Assembly: GCA_023663285.1 (NCBI GenBank)
Contig: JAMPHT010000006.1
Coordinates: 29,149-93,148, forward strand
Origin: Bacillota bacterium
GTDB lineage: Bacteria > Bacillota > Clostridia > Lachnospirales > Lachnospiraceae
Direction of reading: 5' to 3'
Length of the DNA: 64,000 bases
Within the stretch, counting starts at the first letter, position 1. Each line of letters opens with the position of its first letter. The notes under the pieces are model-generated. The model was not told the origin of the DNA and ran no database searches. It was given only the letters and a program-made list of their open reading frames with translations. The position numbers and the translations under genes are program-made. This document shows, piece by piece, positions 25,953 to 33,965 of this stretch.

Positions 25953-26351
25953 ATGAGAAAAAAATGTCTGGCAGTATTGATGGGGGTAGTGGTACTTTTT
26001 GGAAGTGCGGGGGTATTGAGGGCTTCTGCTAATACGTTGAATCCGACAATCAACGGAATTTCTTTTTCGGCCTACAGTAGGATTGATGATTTTTCGGCAT
26101 CGGCAGGAACAGTAAGCGGTTCTCCTTATTTGGAGGTGTCTGTATCGTCAAATTATACGTATATAAATACTAAAAATATAAATGCGGGTATTAGTGCTTA
26201 TGGTACTCAGCACGACAGTGCCAGTGGAAAGGTTGCGACGACAGTATCTTTTAGCGCACCAGAAAATTGCAGAAGCAGTGCAATAGCATCTTATCATACT
26301 GCCTCTTCGGGTAGTGAAAACTGGAGCGGTGAAACGAGTGCGGTGAAGTAA
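25953..26351 (+). CDS. Small secreted protein of unknown function
   Basis: Protein of 132 residues with a clear signal peptide (MRKKCLAVLMGVVVLFGSAG, cleavage after RASA). The mature part of about 105 residues is rich in Ser, Thr, Asn and Tyr, has one Cys, and is predicted all-beta. AGGAGG precedes the ATG. The gene is AT-richer than its neighbours and has its own promoter and palindromic operator. I recognise no family. It lies between the SGNH lipoprotein and the duplicated binding lipoproteins and may be an independent acquisition. Confidence 0.7.
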   Translation: MRKKCLAVLMGVVVLFGSAGVLRASANTLNPTINGISFSAYSRIDDFSASAGTVSGSPYLEVSVSSNYTYINTKNINAGISAYGTQHDSASGKVATTVSFSAPENCRSSAIASYHTASSGSENWSGETSAVK

Positions 26352-26378
26352 GGGTTGATTTGATCAAGGAGCGTCTAT

Positions 26379-27824
26379 ATGATGAGGAAAGATAAGTTGC
26401 TGTCCGGCCTGTTGCTGTCAGGCATTTTGACGATACTGCTGACAGGATGCGGGGGCGGCTCCAATGAAAGCACGGAGAATAACGGGAACGCAGATGGTGC
26501 CCAAAGCGGAGAGAGCACCATTACATGGGCTATGCCGAAGGCGCAATATGAATTGTCAGATTTGAGTGAGAATGTTTCTTATCTGAATAAAGTGCTGGCA
26601 GAGGACGGCTATCCTTATCAATTATCCGTTCTGCCGTTGGAACCGGCGTCCTACGACGCTATCGTTGAAAACGGCGGAGCGGAGGGCGTGGACATTTTAA
26701 GCCTGGGAGCGGGAGCAGGGGAGGGGACGGTAAGTACTCCCCAGAAGGTGCTGGAGGCCGGAGTCCTGTGTGACATAAAGGACTATCTGTATTCCGCTGA
26801 GGGCAGCGGCCTGTACAATGCCTTTTATGAGAAGCTGTGGGAAGGGGTGACGATTGACGGAAAAGTCTGCGTGATCCCCAATCAGCTTGGCCAGGACGGA
26901 ACCGCTTATGCGGCATTTCGGCGGGACATCTTTGGGGACGAGGTGCCCTGGGACGGGACGGTGAAGGGGATTTTTGAACTGGCGGAGCAGGCGGAGATCC
27001 CGGAGGATATGCTGCCGGTTTTATGGGGAGCCTCTCTTCTTGATATTTCCGTCAGTCTGGGATATGAGTATTATGACGGTCTCTTTGTCTCTCTGGAGGA
27101 CGGAAGCTGCCATTTTCCCTATCAGACCGAAATTCTGCTGGACACATACGGTCTGATGAATGAATGGCACCGTTCCGGGCGTCTGCAGCAGCGATTATAC
27201 GATAAAGCGTTCATAGCCCAAAAGAACTATGCGATATGGGTGAACTGGGAATGGAATGCGCCAAGGGAAGAGGTGGCGGAGGAGTATGTATTCCTGCAGT
27301 TTCCTTACACTTTCGGAGCCAGGATAAATGGGGGTATCGGCATCTGTGAGTCAGGCAGCCACAGGGAAGCGGCGCTGAAGCTGCTCACACTGTTGTTTAC
27401 CGAGGAACGCTATGCAAATGCCATGATGTGGGGGGAACCCGGTGTGAAATACAAGCTGACGGACGGCTTTGCGGAATATCTGGTTCCGGGTGAAGAGGGT
27501 CCTGTTTTTACCACTACCATAATAACCGGCATTTACGATCTGGTATATCCTCGGAAATCCGATGATTTTCCCGTGAACCGCAAGGATACTAAGTGGAGCC
27601 TGTACGGTACGGAGGCGGAGAAGGAGTCCCGGATGATCGGGCTGGTTCCCGATATTTCCGCTATTCAGAGCGAACTGACAGCATTGGTAGCGTTGTCTCA
27701 GGAATATGAACATGTATGGCAGGAAGAGGATATGGCTGCCGCCCTGGAGGAGGCTAACCGCCGATATGAGGAGCTGGGCGGAGATCGGATAGCCGCCGAG
27801 TTGGAAAGGCTGCTGAATAAGTAA
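26379..27824 (+). CDS. Extracellular solute-binding lipoprotein, copy 1
   Basis: Lipoprotein of 481 residues with signal peptide and lipobox LTGC, then an acidic linker and a binding-protein-like fold (ITWAMPKAQYE, VDILSLGAG, WEGVTIDGKVCVIPN, then a helical C-terminus). It resembles Lachnospiraceae oligosaccharide-binding lipoproteins. No permease gene lies in this block; an ABC-2 exporter follows instead. The next gene is a paralogue, and about 0.7 kb of the two are almost identical at the DNA level. AAGGAGCG precedes the ATG. Substrate unknown. Confidence 0.8.
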   Translation: MMRKDKLLSGLLLSGILTILLTGCGGGSNESTENNGNADGAQSGESTITWAMPKAQYELSDLSENVSYLNKVLAEDGYPYQLSVLPLEPASYDAIVENGGAEGVDILSLGAGAGEGTVSTPQKVLEAGVLCDIKDYLYSAEGSGLYNAFYEKLWEGVTIDGKVCVIPNQLGQDGTAYAAFRRDIFGDEVPWDGTVKGIFELAEQAEIPEDMLPVLWGASLLDISVSLGYEYYDGLFVSLEDGSCHFPYQTEILLDTYGLMNEWHRSGRLQQRLYDKAFIAQKNYAIWVNWEWNAPREEVAEEYVFLQFPYTFGARINGGIGICESGSHREAALKLLTLLFTEERYANAMMWGEPGVKYKLTDGFAEYLVPGEEGPVFTTTIITGIYDLVYPRKSDDFPVNRKDTKWSLYGTEAEKESRMIGLVPDISAIQSELTALVALSQEYEHVWQEEDMAAALEEANRRYEELGGDRIAAELERLLNK

Positions 27825-27843
27825 GTGGTAAAGGAGCGTCTGC

Positions 27844-29298
27844 ATGAGGAAAGATAAGCTGCTGTCCGGTCTGTTGCTGTCGGGCATCCTGACGGTACTG
27901 CTGACAGGCTGCGGAGCCGATTCCAGTGAAAGCACGGAGAATAACGGGAGCGCAGGCAATGTTCAAAACGGGGAGAGCGCCGAAAGCATTTCGATTACAT
28001 GGGCTATGCCTCAGGAGCAGTATCAATGGACGAATCTGGACGAGAATGCGTCCTATCTGAATAAAGTGCTGGCAGAGGACGGCTATCCTTATCAATTATC
28101 CGTTCTGCCGTTGGAACCGGCGTCCTATGACGCTATCGTTGAAAACGGCGGAGCGGAGGGCGTGGATATTTTAAGTCTGGGAGCGGGGGGAGGAGGGGGT
28201 ACGGTAAGTACTCCCCAGAAGGTGCTGGAGGCCGGAGTCCTGTGTGATATAAATGACTATCTGCATTCCGCTGAGGGCAGCGGTCTGTACAATGCCTTTT
28301 ACGAGAAGCTGTGGGAGGGGGTGACGATTGACGGAAAAGTCTGCGTGATCCCCAATCAGCTTGGCCAGAACGGAACAGATTATGCGGCGTTTCGTCGGGA
28401 TATCTTCGGGGACGAGGTGTCGTGGGACGGGACGGTGAAGGGGATTTTTGAACTGGCGGAGCAGGCGGAGATCCCGGAGGATATGCTGCCGGTTTTATGG
28501 GGAGCCTCTCTTCTTGATATTTCCGTCAGTCTGGGATATGAGTATTATGACGGTCTCTTTGTCTCTCTGGAGGACGGAAGCTGCCATTTTCCCTATCAGA
28601 CCGAAATTCTGCTGGACACATACGGTCTGATGAATGAATGGCACCGTTCCGGGCGTCTGCAGCAGCGATTATACGATAAAGCGTTCATAGCCCAAAAGAA
28701 CTATGCGATATGGGTGAACTGGGAATGGAACGCGCCAAGGGAAGAAGTGGCGGAGGAATATGTATTCCTGCAGTTCCCATACACCTTCGGAACCAGAATA
28801 AACGGGGGTATCGGCGTCTGTGAGTCGAGCAGTCACAGGGAAGCGGCACTGGAGCTGCTCACACTGTTATTTACCGAGGAACGCTATGCCAATGCTCTGG
28901 TGTGGGGAGAGCCGGGTGTGATATACGAACTGAAGGATGGTTTTGCGGAATATCTGGATCCGGATCAAGAGGGTTCTCTTATTCTGACCAGTCTGCTGAC
29001 GGGTATTTTTGATCTGGCATATCCCGGACGGTCCGATGATTTTCCCGTGAATCGCCGGGATACTAAATGGAGTCTGTACGGTACGGAGGCGGAGAAGGAG
29101 TCCTGGACGGCCGGGCGGCTTCCCGATATTTCCGATATTCAGAGTGAACTGGCGGCATTGACAGCGTTGTCTCAGGAATATGAGGATGTATGGGAGGCGG
29201 AGGACATGGCCGCCGCCCTGGAGGAGGCCAACCGCCGATATGAGGAGCTGGGCGGAGATCGGATAGCCGCCGAGTTGGAAAGGCTGCTGAATGAGTAA
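27844..29298 (+). CDS. Extracellular solute-binding lipoprotein, copy 2
   Basis: Tandem paralogue (484 residues) of the preceding gene, 19 bases downstream, with the same lipobox LTGC and the same AAGGAGCG leader. The region 28066-28744 nearly matches 26592-27270 at constant offset 1474, whereas the N-terminal 60 residues and the C-terminal third are visibly diverged. That pattern suggests an older duplication with recent gene conversion in the middle. Divergence at the ends includes the linker after the lipobox and the region around the EPGVIYELKDGF segment. Function as for copy 1. Confidence 0.8.
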   Translation: MRKDKLLSGLLLSGILTVLLTGCGADSSESTENNGSAGNVQNGESAESISITWAMPQEQYQWTNLDENASYLNKVLAEDGYPYQLSVLPLEPASYDAIVENGGAEGVDILSLGAGGGGGTVSTPQKVLEAGVLCDINDYLHSAEGSGLYNAFYEKLWEGVTIDGKVCVIPNQLGQNGTDYAAFRRDIFGDEVSWDGTVKGIFELAEQAEIPEDMLPVLWGASLLDISVSLGYEYYDGLFVSLEDGSCHFPYQTEILLDTYGLMNEWHRSGRLQQRLYDKAFIAQKNYAIWVNWEWNAPREEVAEEYVFLQFPYTFGTRINGGIGVCESSSHREAALELLTLLFTEERYANALVWGEPGVIYELKDGFAEYLDPDQEGSLILTSLLTGIFDLAYPGRSDDFPVNRRDTKWSLYGTEAEKESWTAGRLPDISDIQSELAALTALSQEYEDVWEAEDMAAALEEANRRYEELGGDRIAAELERLLNE

Positions 29299-29331
29299 AG
29301 GAATAAAATAGAGATAAGGAATAAAATAGAG

Positions 29332-30483
29332 ATGAAGAAGAAAGCTTTCGTATGGTGTCTGGCGGCTGTAGCGGTTGTAGCTGTGACTGTGGTGCTGATC
29401 CTGACCGGGAAAAAAGGGAGTGCAGACAGGGAGATCCCCCCTGCCTCCGAGTGGTATATGACCTATCTGGATAACAGCTACAGCTCCCTGGGAAGGCTGT
29501 ATACCGAGGACGGCTTTCTCTATTTTCAGGACGGGTCCACGGGGGAGGTGCAGATTGTCTGCGACGACGCCGTATGTGCCCACGAGCGTGAGAGCTGCAG
29601 CGCTTATTTCGGCGGCTTTATCACAGAGGGAATCGTAACAGGGGATAAGCTCCTGCTGTTTACGGATCACGGATATGATAAGCTGGGTGAGCTGTACCTG
29701 TATGAGACGGCGCTGAACGGCAGCCAGAGACGGCAGATCGCCAAGCTCAGCGACGATGTCCAGTATGTCATGGGCGCAGCCATGACGGACGAGTATATTG
29801 CCATCGCTTATTTTAATAATATCCCGGATGAAAGCGAAGAACATTCAGGGGAAAGAACAGCGGGCATCCTGCTGTATGACCGCATTCATAACACCAGCCG
29901 GGAGCTTGTTCAGATCACCATGTGGAACGCCAGCGTCATGTATCCCAGGATCATCGGTGATAAAGTATATTATGAATATATGGGATATGATATGGATCGG
30001 GAGGAAGCTATCGCCCACGGAGAGGATCCGGACTATTATCAGGAGCGGTTTCAGCTTGGGCTGGCGGCCTGCAGCATAGACGGGGAAGAGAGCGAGCCGG
30101 AGGAGATAGCTGACGTCGATGATTTTAATCCCCTGACCCTTTACAATGACTGTATCCTGTATACGGCAGAGGGTCAGCTCTACAGTTACAATGTGGAGAC
30201 GAAGGAAAAGGAACTTCTGGGAAAAGGTATGAGGGTACTGCCGGGGGACGGCAGGGGCGGCATCTGTCTTTCGGATTATGATTCCGCCACGCGGCTCTCT
30301 AAGCTGTATCGGTATGACGGAACAATGCAGTATGTGGGGGAATACACCACGGAATGGAGCATTACCGCCGTCTTTGAAAACGTGATCTATGCACTGCATT
30401 ATGACGGAGAGGTCAATTCAGGCATTATGAAGGCGGTGCCGCCGGATACCATTTTGAGTAACAGTTCAGCCATGCAGAAATGA
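29332..30483 (+). CDS. Membrane-anchored propeller-like protein with C-x4-C-x-H-x5-C motif
   Basis: Protein of 383 residues: an N-terminal membrane anchor (about 5-24, no lipobox Cys), then a repetitive all-beta region with YFQDG, YLYETAL, LLYDRIHN, VYYEYMG and LYSYNVET strands, as in DUF5050-like beta-propellers. A cysteine/histidine cluster CDDAVCAHERESC at about 78-90 could bind a metal or form a disulfide. Similar proteins commonly accompany ABC-2 exporters in Lachnospiraceae. It is followed by such a permease. A 17-base tandem duplication (AGGAATAAAATAGAGAT) lies just upstream of its start. Confidence 0.7.
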   Translation: MKKKAFVWCLAAVAVVAVTVVLILTGKKGSADREIPPASEWYMTYLDNSYSSLGRLYTEDGFLYFQDGSTGEVQIVCDDAVCAHERESCSAYFGGFITEGIVTGDKLLLFTDHGYDKLGELYLYETALNGSQRRQIAKLSDDVQYVMGAAMTDEYIAIAYFNNIPDESEEHSGERTAGILLYDRIHNTSRELVQITMWNASVMYPRIIGDKVYYEYMGYDMDREEAIAHGEDPDYYQERFQLGLAACSIDGEESEPEEIADVDDFNPLTLYNDCILYTAEGQLYSYNVETKEKELLGKGMRVLPGDGRGGICLSDYDSATRLSKLYRYDGTMQYVGEYTTEWSITAVFENVIYALHYDGEVNSGIMKAVPPDTILSNSSAMQK

Positions 30484-30562
30484 TTGTGCAAATTACGTTT
30501 GTTTTTTCAGCAGGGCGGCAGACCTGTTTACCGGTATTGACCGGCGGGTCCGGGGGATCGAA

Positions 30563-32641
30563 ATGACAGAGCAGATAGGTTATGAATGGAAAAAGATCAT
30601 AGGGAGGAAATCTCTTGTATTTCTGATGGCGGCCTTTGTCTTTTTAAGCCTGATCCTGTATTTCGCAAGGCTCTGGATGCCGGAGTTTGGAAGCGGCATT
30701 CGTCCGGCGGCCTATCGGCAGGCAGCGGTGGGGCTTGCAGGGCAGGACGGGGAAGAGGCTTATATCCGGGTCAGGGAGACGATGGAGGCGATCCTGTACC
30801 GGGGAGAATGGCCGGGACAGTACGGACAGACCCCTGGGGAGGCATATTTCCTGTGTGAATTCTTAAGTCGGGAGCTGTCCCAGGTATCAGGCTATGAAGC
30901 CTATATCGAGGGGATCCTGGAAACCGCAGAGAAGCGCAGCGGGGGATTCTTAGGGGCGGATGCGGAAAGCAGGCGGCTCAATGACAGGATATTCAAGGAT
31001 TTTTCAGATCTGCGGGGAGTGTCCCTGGCCTTTACGGGAAGCTGTGGCATCTATCTCTTCTGGCAGGCGGATCTGTGGGACGCTTTTTTATGTATGGTAT
31101 TGATGCTGTTCGTGTACGCCCTGGTGCTCACGGAATATGAGGAAGGGAAAATGAGCCTGATGAGAGCTGCGCCGAGGGGAAGGGAAGCCTGCTTCGGAGC
31201 CAAGCTTTTATTGGGCTTTTGTTTTGTCACAGTGCTGCAGACGGGGGTGCAGCTGATGCGCTTTCTCCTGTCTGTGGCAGCTTTCGGCTGCCCTGATCTG
31301 ACAGCGCCTATTCAGACTGTATACGGCGCAGGCTCGTGCCCCTGGACGCTGTCGGTGGGGCAGGGACTGCTGCTGTTTTGGGGCGGCAAGACCCTTGGGT
31401 CTGTGATTTTGTATTGCCTGCTGGTGTTTCTGGCGCTGCTGTGCAGGGACGGACGGCTTTTTTACGGGCTCTGCGGGGGAGGTGCGGCAGTGTTTCTGCT
31501 GTGTTATACCCAGATCGACACAAACAGCTTTCTGGTAAACCTGAAATGGCTGAATCCGGCGGCTTTTCTGGATACGGGCAGGCTGTTGACGGAATATCGT
31601 AATATACAGGTGCTCGGCCATCCCGTTGGCTATCCTCTGCTGGCGACAGTCATCGGAATAGCGGTCCTGCCGTTTTTGATATGCGGTTCTCTGGGGCTGT
31701 ACAAAAGCGGTCTGCCGGGCAGACGGATACCCTATACAGGTATGCGGGGCGTGGGAAAGCTTCGGGGCAGGGGTCTTGGAAGCATGGAGCACAGGAAATA
31801 TTGGACCAATCAGGGATTGGCAGGAATCTGTCTGGCCTATCTGCTGCTGGCGGCGGCAGTATATACGCCCCTGACCGAGGGGCTGTATACAAAGACGGAA
31901 ATCTATTATAAGACTTATGTGACCCAGCGGGAGGGACCTTACAGCGAGGAAAAGCTTCAGAGCCTTTATCAGGAGCGGGAGCGGCTGGATAAGATAGAAG
32001 CGTTGCTGGCTTCCGGAGAAAATTACCATGCTTCCGTAATTGATTATTATCAGACGGAGCTGGAAAGACAAGGAGGCTTGGAAGCGGCTGTCCGGTATGT
32101 GGAGTATGTGAGGGACCACGGGGATACGATCCTCTATGAAGCAGGCTTCAGACAGCTGCTTGGGCAGGGGGACGGGCGGCTGGCCCTGCTCTTGTGCAGA
32201 CTGGCAAGCCTGGCGCTGATGTGTCTGTTTTCCGTCACCATATGGCATTATGACAGGCGCACCGGTATGGAAAAGCTGATCCGCATTTCCCGGACAGGCA
32301 GTAAGGGGCTGGAAAGGTATCAATACGGCAATGTTTTGTGGGCGGGCTGTCTGATCTTTGCCATCACTTACCTTCCCTGGATCTATAATGTATCCTCCGC
32401 ATACAGCGTAGGATTTCCGGCTGCGGCGGCAAAAAGCCTGGAGATGTTCGCCTTCCTGCCGGGATGGATCAGTATCGGGCTTCTTTACGGAGTATTTTAC
32501 GGAGCGCATTTGTTGTACTTGCTGGTGGCAGGCTGGACGGCAAAGTGGGTCTGCAGGAAGATCAATCATTCGGTGGGGGCGTCGCTGGCCCTGTTTGCGG
32601 CATTTATGCTGCCGATCCTGCTGCAGCACTTTTGCCTGTGA
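30563..32641 (+). CDS. ABC-2 type transporter permease
   Basis: Membrane protein of 692 residues with at least twelve hydrophobic segments in two halves, each starting with a helix and a large extracytoplasmic loop (about 40-150 and 440-540), as in bacitracin/lantibiotic-type ABC-2 permeases. It pairs with the ATPase at 32845-33729. The adjacent lipoproteins at 26-29 kb and the anchored propeller at 29.3 kb may belong to the same exporter system. Substrate unknown; lipid, peptide or signal export are all possible. Confidence 0.82.
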   Translation: MTEQIGYEWKKIIGRKSLVFLMAAFVFLSLILYFARLWMPEFGSGIRPAAYRQAAVGLAGQDGEEAYIRVRETMEAILYRGEWPGQYGQTPGEAYFLCEFLSRELSQVSGYEAYIEGILETAEKRSGGFLGADAESRRLNDRIFKDFSDLRGVSLAFTGSCGIYLFWQADLWDAFLCMVLMLFVYALVLTEYEEGKMSLMRAAPRGREACFGAKLLLGFCFVTVLQTGVQLMRFLLSVAAFGCPDLTAPIQTVYGAGSCPWTLSVGQGLLLFWGGKTLGSVILYCLLVFLALLCRDGRLFYGLCGGGAAVFLLCYTQIDTNSFLVNLKWLNPAAFLDTGRLLTEYRNIQVLGHPVGYPLLATVIGIAVLPFLICGSLGLYKSGLPGRRIPYTGMRGVGKLRGRGLGSMEHRKYWTNQGLAGICLAYLLLAAAVYTPLTEGLYTKTEIYYKTYVTQREGPYSEEKLQSLYQERERLDKIEALLASGENYHASVIDYYQTELERQGGLEAAVRYVEYVRDHGDTILYEAGFRQLLGQGDGRLALLLCRLASLALMCLFSVTIWHYDRRTGMEKLIRISRTGSKGLERYQYGNVLWAGCLIFAITYLPWIYNVSSAYSVGFPAAAAKSLEMFAFLPGWISIGLLYGVFYGAHLLYLLVAGWTAKWVCRKINHSVGASLALFAAFMLPILLQHFCL

Positions 32642-32770
32642 CAAGCAGATCACAGACGGCGGATGATAGCCGACAGTCGGTCTATTGCGCTGCGGAGTGA
32701 CAAACAGGTCACAGACGGCGGATGATAGCCGATAGCCGGTCTATTGCGCTGCGGAGTGACAAGCAGATTA
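32640..32770 (+). repeat. 59-bp tandem repeat, 2.2 copies
   Basis: Unit 1 (32640-32698) and unit 2 (32699-32757) differ at four positions, and a third partial unit covers 32758-32770. The first unit overlaps the permease stop codon. Each unit contains GACGGCGGATGATAGCCGA and ends CTGCGGAGT. Non-coding, in the 203-base gap before the ATPase gene. Confidence 0.85.
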
Positions 32771-32844
32771 CTGCCAGCCGCGCCGTCACTTGCGGCGTAC
32801 AGTTTTAAACAAAAGAGAACAAACCGGAGGAGGAAACGTACATT

Positions 32845-33729
32845 ATGGCTGAAGCAAGCGGCGGGAGACTGCAAATAGAGCATTTGAGGAAGGTCTACGG
32901 GAAAAAGACAGCCCTGGATGATTTTTCCGTGTCCGCAGACAGGGGGATCTACGGGATCCTGGGAGCCAACGGGGCAGGAAAGACCACACTGATGAGCCTT
33001 CTGACGGACAATGCAAAACGGGACGGGGGCAGTATCCTCTGGGAAGGACGGGAGATCCTGGAGCTGGGAGAGGCATATCGCAGGCAGGTGGGCTATATGC
33101 CTCAGGAGCAGATCTGCTATCCCCAGTTCTATGCAAGGGAATTTCTGGAGTATATGGCGGTCTTAAAAGGCTTAAGGGTGAAAGAGCCGGGGGTTCGGAA
33201 GCACATTGATGAGCTGTTGGAGAAGGTGCATCTTAAAGAGGTGCAAAACGACAGAGTGGGAAGCTTCTCCGGAGGCATGAAACGCAGGCTGCTCTTAGCG
33301 CAGGCCATGCTGGGAGAGCCGAATCTGATCATTCTGGACGAGCCCACTGCCGGGCTGGATCCGAGAGAAAGGATCGCCATGCGGAATATGATCGTGGAGC
33401 TGGCAAGGGACAGGGTGATCCTTCTGGCCACTCATATAGCGGCGGATATTGAATGTGTGGCAAATTCCGTTATTATCATAAAAGACGGAAAAGTGCTGCG
33501 GAACGCGCCGCCCGCCGTGCTGATGCAGGAGGTGCTTCCCCATGTCAGGGAGATATTCTGTGCCAATGAGGAAATCCCGGAGTATCAGCGGAGATTTAAG
33601 GTGGGCAACATTATGCAGCGAAACGACGGATGCCTGCTCCATGTGATAGAGCGGGAGAATGGAGAACTGCCGAAGCCTGCTACCGTTGTCACCATGGACG
33701 ATGTCTATTTATATTACTGTGAACCCTGA
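32845..33729 (+). CDS. ABC transporter ATP-binding protein (ABC-2 exporter)
   Basis: Nucleotide-binding subunit of 294 residues with Walker A GANGAGKTT, Q-loop MPQEQ, signature FSGGMKRRLLLAQ, Walker B LIILDEPTAGLD and switch His in LATHI. It resembles the CcmA/BcrA export ATPases, with a roughly 70-residue C-terminal extension. AGGAGG precedes the ATG. It works with the permease at 30563-32641; a strong terminator follows, ending this operon. Confidence 0.93.
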   Translation: MAEASGGRLQIEHLRKVYGKKTALDDFSVSADRGIYGILGANGAGKTTLMSLLTDNAKRDGGSILWEGREILELGEAYRRQVGYMPQEQICYPQFYAREFLEYMAVLKGLRVKEPGVRKHIDELLEKVHLKEVQNDRVGSFSGGMKRRLLLAQAMLGEPNLIILDEPTAGLDPRERIAMRNMIVELARDRVILLATHIAADIECVANSVIIIKDGKVLRNAPPAVLMQEVLPHVREIFCANEEIPEYQRRFKVGNIMQRNDGCLLHVIERENGELPKPATVVTMDDVYLYYCEP

Positions 33730-33769
33730 TTTTTTTGAAAAATAAATTTTAGCTAAAATTAATCAGACC

Positions 33770-33816
33770 AAAGGACTAGTTTCTTTTTAAAAGAAACTAG
33801 TCCTTTGTGTATTTTG
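33770..33816 (+). terminator. Strong intrinsic terminator
   Basis: Arms 33770-33787 and 33789-33806 (AAAGGACTAGTTTCTTTT and its complement) form an 18-bp near-perfect hairpin with A-rich and T-rich flanks, followed by TTTGTGTATTTT. It ends the ABC-2 operon and insulates the GH26 promoter. Confidence 0.85.
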
Positions 33817-33878
33817 CACAAAAAAAAAAAACGGAATTGGTAATATGGTAAAATCGACGAATGAAACACAGAAAGAGA

Positions 33879-33937
33879 TTGAATTAATTTTGCAAAGGAT
33901 TTATAATTTAACTAACGCAAAGCTAAAATTAGTTAAA
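33879..33937 (+). promoter_or_regulatory. GH26 promoter and operator-like inverted repeat
   Basis: TTGAAT (33879-33884), 17 bases, TATAAT (33902-33907) is a near-consensus promoter. An inverted repeat TTTAACTAA (33907-33915) / TTAGTTAAA (33929-33937) covers the expected start site. The 15-mer TAAAATTAGTTAAAA (33924-33938) recurs upstream of GH36 at 21035-21049, and a related AGCTAAAATTAATC lies at 33750. This suggests a shared regulator of the mannan genes. Confidence 0.65.
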
Positions 33938-33965
33938 AATCGTTGGTTTTACGGGGAGTTTTACT

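Noticed and set aside
31208-32653. 481-codon minus-strand open frame
   Set aside because: Antisense to the ABC-2 permease; Gln/His/Pro-rich translation with no family signature.
32640-32770. Possible CRISPR array
   Set aside because: Units are 59 bases in direct tandem with no unique spacers and no cas genes in the window.
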